The notes below the pieces were generated by a model. It did no database searches and was not told the DNA's origin. It was given only the letters and a program-made list of their open reading frames with translations. Both the position numbers and the translations under genes were made by a program. A stretch of 46,187 bases of DNA, from contig JACYMD010000030.1 of NCBI GenBank assembly GCA_015272215.1, positions 1 to 46,187 of the forward strand, in the 5' to 3' direction. Source of the stretch: Rivularia sp. T60_A2020_040 (GTDB lineage: Bacteria; Cyanobacteriota; Cyanobacteriia; Cyanobacteriales; Nostocaceae). Positions 1-8,342 of this stretch are shown one piece after another; the stretch's first letter is position 1, and each line of letters opens with the position of its first letter.

Positions 1-440
<440 letters not shown>

Positions 441-506
441 TCATCTCTATATGTTTAATTCCAATCGCGTCAATATGTAGCCTTCAGGGATTCTTCCCTA
501 CAAGTT

Positions 507-624
507 TCCTGGTGCCTATGGCACGGTGGAACCACACTGATCCCATCCCGAACTCAGAGGTGAAACGCTGTTGCGGCGACGATAGTTGGAGGGTTGCCTC
601 CTGTGAAAATAGCTCGGTGCCAGG
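507..624 (+). rRNA. rrf: 5S ribosomal RNA
   Basis: Complete 5S rRNA of about 118 nt. The 5' end TCCTGGTGCCT pairs with the 3' end GGTGCCAGG to form helix I, and the conserved core CCGAACTCAGAGGTGAAACG lies at 548-567. It is the last gene of the rrn operon, followed within about 10 nt by a strong terminator hairpin. Confidence 0.96.
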
Positions 625-634
625 TTTTTAAATC

Positions 635-679
635 AAAAGAAAGTCTCCTTCTGTATAATTGAGGGAGACTTTCTTTTTT
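635..679 (+). terminator. Rho-independent terminator of the rrn operon
   Basis: A long stem pairs AAAGAAAGTCTCC with GGGAGACTTTCTTT around an AT-rich loop of about 13 nt and ends in a T run. It starts about 10 nt after the 5S rRNA, so it most likely ends rrn transcription. Confidence 0.9.
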
Positions 680-833
680 GAAATTGTTTGCCGCTTTGAT
701 ATTTTTCAACTTACAATCAAAGTAAAATATAAAAAATATAAGTATATAGAAGTTTCTAAGGAACAAAAATTTTGACTTTTTTAGATTAAATTGTCTGTTA
801 ACAATTTAAAGACAAACAATTACGATTTCACAA

Positions 834-1757
834 ATGGTTAATCAAATAAATGATATTGCTTTGCAAGCTAGCCAAGGTAGTATTGCAGCAATTATTCAGA
901 TATTGAATGAGAAATTAGCTAATTCTGGCGTGAGAACCAGAGCAATGTTTGATAGTGGAGTTTTACAACTTTTATGTGAAGCTCGAACCATAGAAAAACT
1001 GGAGAAATCGACTTTAATACAGCAAATTCGGCAGATACTAGAATCTATTGCACCTCGTAACATTTATAAGGTTCACATAAATAGTCGTATTGTCCGAGAG
1101 CAACAATTGTTGTGGTTAGAAGAAATAAATCGCGATCCAGAAAATCAATTGCTGTGGTCAGAACAAATTACTTTAAAAAAACCGAATGTTTTACAGCAAA
1201 TAATTAAAGATTTCAAAGATAATAAAAACGAATCACAAAAACCGCAATTACTCCAGTCTAAGTCTTCTCGACATTTAACAATTAATAACAATAATCGAGT
1301 TAGAAAATCCTTCCAAAGAAGGATATTAAATGTACTAACTTTATGCATATTACTATTATCGGCAGGTTGGCTTGCTTATTATTTACAGGGTGGTAATAAA
1401 AATAATTTAATACAAACAACAGCTTTAAAATATAAAGCACCTAATACACCCGAAATTAAGTCATTAAAACCTAAAGATGTTTACCAAAATAGGTTAGAAG
1501 CATCTGTTGTTAATTCTTATAAAGCCGAAGATGACTTTTTTGGTGTAGCAGTGCGAATTGCCAACCAAGCGGTTGAAGATGGACAAACAATCACAACTTC
1601 TGCTGACTGGTTAGATTTAGCTGCTAGGTGGCAACGTGCCTCTGATTTGATGGCTAAGGTTCCATCTAGTCATAGTCGCTTCAAAGACGCGCAAACAAGG
1701 ATTCAGCTTTATAAGAACTATAGTGAGTCAGCGCTCAAGCAAGCGAATAAAAAGTAG
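834..1757 (+). CDS. Conserved cyanobacterial membrane-anchored protein of unknown function
   Basis: 307 residues. I cannot assign a function. Three parts are visible. An N-terminal domain of about 120 residues (IALQASQGSIAAIIQILNEKL onward) resembles a region I recall from many cyanobacterial proteins of unknown role. A polar, basic linker is followed by one hydrophobic segment at about 168-186, a likely membrane anchor. The C-terminal part contains WQRASDLMAKVPSSHSRFKDAQ, a motif seen in repeat-like tails of cyanobacterial membrane proteins. The pseudo-caspase at 22539 has a comparable design, with one membrane segment and helical tail repeats. The gene stands alone, starting about 150 nt after the rrn terminator. 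Confidence 0.7.
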   Translation: MVNQINDIALQASQGSIAAIIQILNEKLANSGVRTRAMFDSGVLQLLCEARTIEKLEKSTLIQQIRQILESIAPRNIYKVHINSRIVREQQLLWLEEINRDPENQLLWSEQITLKKPNVLQQIIKDFKDNKNESQKPQLLQSKSSRHLTINNNNRVRKSFQRRILNVLTLCILLLSAGWLAYYLQGGNKNNLIQTTALKYKAPNTPEIKSLKPKDVYQNRLEASVVNSYKAEDDFFGVAVRIANQAVEDGQTITTSADWLDLAARWQRASDLMAKVPSSHSRFKDAQTRIQLYKNYSESALKQANKK

Positions 1758-2071
1758 CTGTGTATTAATGAGCAGGTATTAATTAAGCGATATTTATATC
1801 ATGAATAGCGAAACCTTTGTTGTGTTTAAACCAAGCTATTCCATCAATTACTCTTCTGGATTTAACCGTGCCTAAATAGCAGTTCCGTTAAACGGCAAAC
1901 TTACGCGAACGTTCAATCTAATCTAGAGTTTAGCTTTTCTATATCTTTACATTAACTACCGTACAATCTCTGTTACCTTTACTTCTTAAGTTAAGCCAGA
2001 TTGAAACTAATACAAATTATCTGAAATGAATGTTAGTAGATATTTGTGAGCAGTAGATAAAGGTAACATAT
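1758..2071. other. Intergenic region, no gene seen
   Basis: 314 bp of AT-rich sequence between two plus-strand genes. A small inverted pair (CCGTTAAACGG) lies near 1887. I see no open frame, RNA gene or convincing terminator. The promoter of the TPR gene is presumably here but cannot be pinpointed. Confidence 0.5.
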
Positions 2072-2761
2072 ATGAAAGAGATATTTGATTTTTTTCTCAG
2101 CGATACAGCATCGAAAAGAGGTGATAGAAAACTAAAGCAAGGAAAGTTTCAAGAAGCTATTAATGAATATAATCAGGCATTGTCTCTCAATCCAAACGAC
2201 GCTATATCTTATGGACACAGGGGTTTTGCATTTGCTCAACTAGGAAATAATCACAGAGCAATAGAAGATTACAATCAAGCACTTCGTTTAGATTCATCTG
2301 CCCCTGCTTTTTATAACAATAGAGGCATATCTCATGAAGCACTTGGAAATATAAAAGCAGCTATTGAAGATTTCAAGCGGGTGCTATATATAGATGCTTC
2401 AATACCTCAAGCTCATTTTCAACTTGGAGTTTGTTATGTAAAATTACAGAATTACGAATATGCAGTTAGAGTTTTAAGTCGGGCTATAGCAATTAACCAG
2501 AGATATATCGCTGCATATGGTTTTAGAGGTATTGCGTATGCCGGATTAAAAAAATACGATAAGGCTATTAAAGATTACGACCAAGCAATTTATCTTAAAC
2601 CTGATTATGCAAAAGCTTATAAGTTTCGTGGTTTGGCTTGTATAGAAATAGGAAATAATCTAAGCGCGATGGAGGATTTACAAAAAGCTGCCGGATTATT
2701 TTTTAATCAAGGAAAAATTGCAGAACACCAAGAAGTTTTGGCTCTAACTAAAAAAAATTAA
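2072..2761 (+). CDS. Tetratricopeptide repeat (TPR) protein
   Basis: 229 residues made almost wholly of TPR units of 34 residues from about residue 15 to the C-terminus, for example KQGKFQEAINEYNQALSLNP and AIKDYDQAIYLKPDYAKAY. TPRs build a helical scaffold for protein-protein contacts. No enzymatic domain, signal peptide or membrane segment is visible, so it is probably a cytoplasmic adaptor. Its partner cannot be deduced; it stands alone, with nadA convergent downstream. Confidence 0.88.
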   Translation: MKEIFDFFLSDTASKRGDRKLKQGKFQEAINEYNQALSLNPNDAISYGHRGFAFAQLGNNHRAIEDYNQALRLDSSAPAFYNNRGISHEALGNIKAAIEDFKRVLYIDASIPQAHFQLGVCYVKLQNYEYAVRVLSRAIAINQRYIAAYGFRGIAYAGLKKYDKAIKDYDQAIYLKPDYAKAYKFRGLACIEIGNNLSAMEDLQKAAGLFFNQGKIAEHQEVLALTKKN

Positions 2762-2878
2762 ACTCATACATTAGGTTAAGCAAAAAAATAAAAATTATTG
2801 TTTATTTCTGTCTTCATTCAACCCAAGAAAAAACATATAAAGACGCAGCTTTACCACCACGTCTCTAAAAATATCTAT

Positions 2879-3871
2879 CTAAACACTCATCTCCAACATC
2901 CGCTCCATTGGACGCAAAGCCTTAACCCGCGTCTCCTCACTCATCGTAATTTGCGGTGTGCGATTCTTCATAGCTAAATACAGCTTTTCTAAAGTATTCA
3001 ACCGCATAAACGGACACTCATTACAATTACAATTATTCGTTGGTGGTGCGGGAATAAACTGTTTGTGGGGTGCTTGTTTTTGCATTTGATGAATGATTCC
3101 CGGTTCGGTAGCAACAATAAATTGATCACTCGAACTTTGCTGACAATATTTTAATAAAGCTGCTGTCGAACCAATAAAATCAGCGTGTTGCAATACAGTT
3201 GTTTCGCATTCGGGATGAGCAATTACCTCAGCTTGTGGATGTGCAATTTTTAACTGGACAATCTTCTTCTCGGAAAAGGTTTCATGAACGATACAACTAC
3301 CTTGCCACAACAGTAAATCACGTCCAGTTTGTTGCATTACGTAACGTCCTAAATTGCGATCTGGTGCAAAAATAATCGGTTGTTCTTCGGGTATCTGTTG
3401 CACAATTTTCACCGCGTTAGAACTAGTACAGATAATATCGCTCATCGCTTTAATTTCCGCCGTACAGTTGATGTAAGAAATCACCAAATGCTCTGGATGA
3501 GCGGCAATAAACGCTGCAAACTTCTTGGGTGGACAACTATCTGCTAAGGAACAACCAGCATCCAAATCTGGTAATAACACTAACTTATCAGGGTTGAGAA
3601 TCTTTGCCGTTTCTGCCATAAAATGAACACCAGCAAAGACAATAACATCTGCATTAGTATTAGCTGCTGCTCTGGAAAGTTGTAACGAGTCGCCAATAAA
3701 GTCTGCAATATCTTGAATATCTGGTTCTTGATAGTAATGCGCCAAAATAACAGCATTGAGTTCTTTCTTAAGACTCTCAATTGCTGCAAATAAATCTAGC
3801 GGTAATGCACCCGGTTGGGTTGTTTCGCGTTTTCGCAGTGCAGTAGTAAACACAATAGGAGGATTAGGCAA
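2879..3871 (-). CDS. nadA: Quinolinate synthase A
   Basis: 330 residues, a normal length for NadA. It condenses iminoaspartate with dihydroxyacetone phosphate to quinolinate in de novo NAD synthesis, using a [4Fe-4S] cluster. The N-terminal [19 protein letters not shown] motif is typical. From spacing, the cluster ligands are most likely Cys107 ([10 protein letters not shown]), Cys193 (GSCIVHE) and Cys286 (CNECPFMR). The gene is monocistronic here; nadB and nadC are not nearby, which is common in cyanobacteria. The upstream region holds only AT-rich heptamer-like repeats. Confidence 0.96.
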   Translation of the reverse strand: MPNPPIVFTTALRKRETTQPGALPLDLFAAIESLKKELNAVILAHYYQEPDIQDIADFIGDSLQLSRAAANTNADVIVFAGVHFMAETAKILNPDKLVLLPDLDAGCSLADSCPPKKFAAFIAAHPEHLVISYINCTAEIKAMSDIICTSSNAVKIVQQIPEEQPIIFAPDRNLGRYVMQQTGRDLLLWQGSCIVHETFSEKKIVQLKIAHPQAEVIAHPECETTVLQHADFIGSTAALLKYCQQSSSDQFIVATEPGIIHQMQKQAPHKQFIPAPPTNNCNCNECPFMRLNTLEKLYLAMKNRTPQITMSEETRVKALRPMERMLEMSV

Positions 3872-4432
3872 AATGTTCTTTTTAAATCAAAAATCTTGCA
3901 TTTTGGTACAAAGCCTTACCTAACCCCAAAAACAATTTTGGATTTTGGATTTCAAATTTCAGATTTTAGATAGATTATCCACTATTTGAAAGAAGAAGCT
4001 ATTGATTTTAGGATTAAGTTTTAAATTGTCCCCACAGCTTTTAAAACAAGAGCTTGCTTATAATCAAAATATTTCATAATCATTAATCCAAAATCAAAAA
4101 TTGTTCAGAGGGTTTGGCAATCAAATTATACGTATATAGCAAGATGTAATTTTTAGTCTTCAAATAATTATAGTACTTTTTACCAAAAATAATAGGCGGA
4201 TAATACTACTTCCGAAAAATTGTGCCAAAATCGGTTTGAGTTTCCTATCCTGGAAAAGAGCTAGACGTATACATTGACGCACAAAAACTCAAATTTACAT
4301 CCGTACAGTTAGCGCGATCGCGAACAGCGGCTAAAGGTGCCAAGTTGTTGTATAAAGAATTAGTCAAAGAATTGTGCTGATTCCAATAGCTTTAGTAATT
4401 GCTAGAGTGAAACATATGGAAAGGAAAGTGGC
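3872..4432. other. Intergenic region with degenerate AAAATC repeats and a short gene-like remnant
   Basis: 561 bp between divergent nadA and the phosphoesterase gene. The first half is rich in degenerate heptamers of the (C/T)AAAATC type on either strand (about 3880-4110). From 4240 to 4380 one plus-strand frame is open for 46 codons with a protein-like composition but no start codon. The rest is likely promoter DNA. Confidence 0.55.
4240..4380 (+). pseudogene. Possible gene remnant (open frame without start codon)
   Basis: The frame after an in-frame TGA at 4237-4239 reads for 46 codons to TGA at 4378-4380. Its C-terminal part (TAAKGAKLLYKELVKEL) looks like a helical protein tail. No ATG, GTG or TTG lies in the open part; upstream of the stop the frame continues as GTG CCA AAA TCG GTT. 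It could be the tail of a decayed gene or chance. No family was recognised. Confidence 0.25.
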
Positions 4433-5362
4433 ATGACAAGCACTCAGTTAACAAACTCGAAAACTCTAAAAATCGCTGTAGTCGGAGACGTTCACGACCA
4501 ATGGGAAAACGAAGACGGTATTGCACTTGAGCGTCTGAACGTTGACTTAGTGCTGTTCGTTGGGGATTTTGGTAATGAGTCGGTGGAAGTTGTGAGAAAA
4601 ATCGCCGATCTAGATATCCCCAAAGCAGCCGTAATGGGCAACCACGATGCATGGTACACTGCCACCGAATGGGGACGTAAAAAGTGTCCTTATGACCGCA
4701 CTAAAGAAGATTGGGTGCAGCAACAACTGGATTTTTTAGGTGATACTCACGTTGGTTTCGGTAAACTAGATTTTCCCGAATTTAACCTAACCGTGGTGGG
4801 AGGTCGTCCTTTTACTTGGGGTGGACCTATATGGAAATTTGCCGATTTATGTAAGGAAAGATTTGGAGTCGCAACCCTCGAAGAATCAACAAGCCGAATT
4901 ATGGCAGCAGTCAATAGTGCTGCTTATGAAACCATTATCTTTCTCGGTCACAACGGTCCTTGCGGATTAGGAGACAACCCCGAAGATCCCTGCGGCAAAG
5001 ATTGGCATCCTATCGGCGGTGATTACGGCGACCCAGATTTTGCTGAAGCAATTTCTCAAAGTATCACCGCAGGTAAAAATATTCCTTTGGTGACATTCGG
5101 GCATATGCACCACACTCTGCGACATACAAAAGCTTTGCGAAAACCTATTTTTAGAAGTCCGGAGGGAATTATTTATTTAAATGCAGCCAGGGTACCGCGA
5201 ATTATCGCAAAACCTCAAGACAAGCTGCGTAATTTCTCAATTGTGGAACTTGAAGATGGAAAAGTCACGAAAGCTTCACTTGTATGGATTGGTAACGACT
5301 TCACGATTAAATCTGAAGATATTCTTTATCAAAAATCCACGACCATAGTGCAAACAACGTAA
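4433..5362 (+). CDS. Cyanobacterial metallophosphoesterase (TIGR04168-type)
   Basis: 309 residues of the calcineurin-like phosphoesterase fold. Metal-binding motifs are in order: GDVHD near residues 18-22, GDF(G) at about 44-46, GNHD at about 69-72, LGHNGP near 172-177, and GHMHH near 223-227. The family is common in cyanobacteria and plant plastids; its substrate is not established to my knowledge, so only a metal-dependent phosphoester hydrolase can be claimed. The start follows GGAAAGTGGC, a reasonable ribosome-binding site. It stands alone, just upstream of tRNA-Ser. Confidence 0.9.
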   Translation: MTSTQLTNSKTLKIAVVGDVHDQWENEDGIALERLNVDLVLFVGDFGNESVEVVRKIADLDIPKAAVMGNHDAWYTATEWGRKKCPYDRTKEDWVQQQLDFLGDTHVGFGKLDFPEFNLTVVGGRPFTWGGPIWKFADLCKERFGVATLEESTSRIMAAVNSAAYETIIFLGHNGPCGLGDNPEDPCGKDWHPIGGDYGDPDFAEAISQSITAGKNIPLVTFGHMHHTLRHTKALRKPIFRSPEGIIYLNAARVPRIIAKPQDKLRNFSIVELEDGKVTKASLVWIGNDFTIKSEDILYQKSTTIVQTT

Positions 5363-5444
5363 AAGTATAGTACAATATATATTTGTTTGGTCAGCCATTA
5401 TCTCAGCTTTATTGCTCAGGATTAATTGCTGACAGCTACTACCT

Positions 5445-5529
<85 letters not shown>

Positions 5530-5812
5530 TTGAATATTTGAACTGAGAAAAATCTGCAAGGAAGTCTAGGTTTTCCGTGGCTAAGTTTTACTATAAGTGA
5601 GAATTAATTTGAAATTCAGCTTGTAGCCGTCTCAGATGAAGAGTTTTTTTGGGATACTTGTCATCCCCTGAGCGCTACAGCAAACAAATTGCAGACAAAC
5701 CCAACATCCGATGCTTGCCAATATTTTATGCTTTAATAATTAAGGTTTACGAAAATCAAACCATTTCGAGTTTGACCTGCAAACTTGAAATTAAAATGTT
5801 TATTTGGCAAAA

Positions 5813-6943
5813 ATGACAGAAGTTCTACACTTTACAGGATTTATCAGGGGAATAAGCTATAGAACTTATCTAACCCAGGAATTAAAAGAGATTAATTTAG
5901 ATAATTTTGATGTAAATAAAGCAAATACCTTTGGCTTAATTAAATCCCCCGATACTGAAATAGCTTATGCACAATGGGTATCACCAAAAAGAACTAGAAG
6001 TTATCCTTTTGCCAGAATTTATAATACTTATAATTCTTCTAAAGTAATAACGATTATTCCGGTAATTAAGGATGAAGGAAGCGACGGTGACAGGGATAGA
6101 ATTCAATACTCGACCATCTCTTGGATGAATTTACTCAATATTTATATCGTACTTGCTTATTACGAAACTGCCGAGAAAAGTGCAAAAAAAGGTCAAGAAA
6201 ATAAGCATAAGTTAACCAACCAACAATTTAATAATGAATTTGTTAAATCTCAAATTGAGCAAATTTTGACATATCACCAAAGTGCGCTTCATTGGAATAA
6301 AAATCTATTTGAAGAAAGATTTACAGAAATTTTTGAAAAAGCTCTCGATTGTTATGACTCAATTTCGCGAACAACTGGAGTATCTATTCATTCTCGACAA
6401 GGAATGAATAGCTATTTACAAAAAATTATAGAAGAGTTCGAGGAATTTAAAAATATTTCTCTTAAAGGTTCTCAAAGCGCTAGCAAAAGGGAAGCTCTTA
6501 CATCTCATAAGCTAGAATATTTGGTTGATGGTTTAAAAGCTACTTTTAGTATTGAAAATTATCTAGGAGGAGTTTACTATTTAACACCAGATGAAATATT
6601 TCATGAAAATGAAACTTATATCATCCAAGAATCCAAAAATACTTCTAAAGAATCTTTGCCAAAATTACCAGATATTCAAGATGGTTTATTCAAGTTAATA
6701 TTATTTTCTAATCTCGATTCTCTAATCCTTAACGGACAAACAGTAGCTTTTATAACTAAGTTAAAATTAACTGGTAAGAATGTGATAGGGTCTATTATAT
6801 TTCCAAATACCTCATCAGAATTGGAATCTTTTTTAGCCGCTAATTCAAAAATCTTTAAGAGTAACCAAAAAGAAATAATTAAAAAACTCGCTCTAGAAAC
6901 CGAACATAATCCAAAACTGAGAATAGAAGTAACAAGTAATTAG
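5813..6943 (+). CDS. Putative type II restriction endonuclease
   Basis: About 376 residues. I do not recognise a named enzyme, but it sits immediately upstream of a Dam-type adenine methylase on the same strand, the usual place for the cognate nuclease. A block with DEGSDGDRDRIQYSTISWMN lies near residues 87-107, and a possible PD-(D/E)XK core is PDEIFHENETYIIQESK, with Asp263, Glu276 and Lys278 as candidate catalytic residues (numbered from the TTG at 5804). The ATG at 5813 is preferred; TTG at 5804 would add three residues. It would cut unmethylated DNA at the methylase's site. The recognition sequence is unknown. Confidence 0.62.
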   Translation: MTEVLHFTGFIRGISYRTYLTQELKEINLDNFDVNKANTFGLIKSPDTEIAYAQWVSPKRTRSYPFARIYNTYNSSKVITIIPVIKDEGSDGDRDRIQYSTISWMNLLNIYIVLAYYETAEKSAKKGQENKHKLTNQQFNNEFVKSQIEQILTYHQSALHWNKNLFEERFTEIFEKALDCYDSISRTTGVSIHSRQGMNSYLQKIIEEFEEFKNISLKGSQSASKREALTSHKLEYLVDGLKATFSIENYLGGVYYLTPDEIFHENETYIIQESKNTSKESLPKLPDIQDGLFKLILFSNLDSLILNGQTVAFITKLKLTGKNVIGSIIFPNTSSELESFLAANSKIFKSNQKEIIKKLALETEHNPKLRIEVTSN

Positions 6944-7094
6944 CAATCTTATCTATACAGCAAATTGAAAATTGCAGAAAGTACACCTTAAAGATTAAAT
7001 ATGTCACCTGTATCTGGATTCAAAGAAAATGCAGGCTACTGTAATATATATATAATTTGTTAGTTATCACAAAATTGAGTGAGTTGTGCCAGTA

Positions 7095-8051
7095 ATGATC
7101 ATAAAAAGTCCACTACGTTACCCAGGTGGGAAATCGAAAGCCATCAACCAAATAGCTGAATGTTTACCAGATAGTTTTTCTGAGTATAGAGAACCTTTTG
7201 TGGGTGGTGGTTCCGTATTTATATATTTAAAACAAAAATTTCCCCATCTCAAAATTTGGATTAATGATTTAAATCGCGAATTATTTTTATTTTGGAAATA
7301 TTCGCAATCTCATCTACCAAAACTTGTAGAAGAAATACGTAATATTAAAAAACAATATACAAATGGAAAATTATTATTTAAGGAATTGACAAGTTTAGAT
7401 GTCAACAAATTACCTGATTTTGACAGAGCAGTTCGCTTCTTTGTTCTCAATCGAATTACTTTTTCTGGAACTGTCGAATCTGGGGGATTTTCTCAGCAAG
7501 CTTTTCATCAAAGGTTTACAGATTCATCTATAGAGCGTCTCGAAAAATTAGCACAAATATTAACACCAGATGTAAAAATTACTAATTTCGATTACAGCGA
7601 ACTATTAAAATCAGAACCGGAAAGTTTTTGTGGTGGACTTTTACCTCATAAAATTGTTCGAGAAAACAAAGATAAAGATATATTTATATTTTTAGATCCA
7701 CCTTATTTTGCAGCAACTAAATCTAAATTATATGGTAAAAATGGTGATTTACACAGTTCTTTTAACCATCATAAATTTGCGTCGTTGGTGACAAATTGTC
7801 CGCAAAAGTGGTTGATAACCTATGATGATTCTCCTTGTATTAGAGAAAACTTTAAATCGGCACAGATTCAAGACTGGGAATTGCAGTATGGGATGAATAA
7901 CTATAAACAAGGTAGTGCGGCTATTGGTAAAGAATTATTCATTGCCAATTATGAAATTGGTTCTAAGTCAAAGATAAATACAAATAGCCACGAAAAACAA
8001 GTATCACCATTACAGTTAAGTCTTGATCTTTCTTTTGTAATTCAAATTTAA
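7095..8051 (+). CDS. D12-class DNA adenine-N6 methyltransferase (Dam family)
   Basis: About 318 residues. Motif X is at the N-terminus (SPLRYPGGKS), the SAM-binding FVGGGS lies near 38-43, and the catalytic motif IV DPPYF near 204-208 (numbered from GTG 7086). This order is that of the alpha-class Dam/DpnM/EcoRV group, which methylates adenine in short palindromes such as GATC or GATATC; the exact target cannot be read from the sequence. The ATG at 7095 gives the usual Dam-like beginning (MIIKSPLRYPGGK); GTG at 7086 is the alternative. It follows the presumed endonuclease by about 150 nt, forming a type II restriction-modification pair. Confidence 0.92.
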   Translation: MIIKSPLRYPGGKSKAINQIAECLPDSFSEYREPFVGGGSVFIYLKQKFPHLKIWINDLNRELFLFWKYSQSHLPKLVEEIRNIKKQYTNGKLLFKELTSLDVNKLPDFDRAVRFFVLNRITFSGTVESGGFSQQAFHQRFTDSSIERLEKLAQILTPDVKITNFDYSELLKSEPESFCGGLLPHKIVRENKDKDIFIFLDPPYFAATKSKLYGKNGDLHSSFNHHKFASLVTNCPQKWLITYDDSPCIRENFKSAQIQDWELQYGMNNYKQGSAAIGKELFIANYEIGSKSKINTNSHEKQVSPLQLSLDLSFVIQI

Positions 8052-8257
8052 ACAAAATATTTTTCTAAGTCATAATTAAGTATTAATCTTGATATAAGTA
8101 TTCAAAACAATCAGTACTATTACTGAAACTAAAAACCCCTTCACATCACTCTTCATCCGTGTATCTGCACTGGTAGCAAATACTGAAGCAATGTTAATTT
8201 AGCAACACTAATGAAACTTTTATTACTTTTTGAAAGGGTGCGTAGACAAGTTTTGTA

Positions 8258-8290
8258 ACTATAGCCCCAGACTTCTAGTCTGCGGGCAAT
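8258..8290. repeat. Short dispersed hairpin repeat
   Basis: CAGACT-TCT-AGTCTG is flanked by GCCC and GGGC, giving a nearly perfect small hairpin at 8264-8287 in the gap between methylase and helicase. A similar hairpin family member (CTGGGACT-TGC-AGTCCCAG) occurs at 21255-21273. I recall such elements as being common in cyanobacterial intergenic DNA. Confidence 0.5.
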
Positions 8291-8342
8291 TCTGCATAAT
8301 AAAAGTTCATTTTTTTCAGCAATTAAATGTGGATTAACTTAA

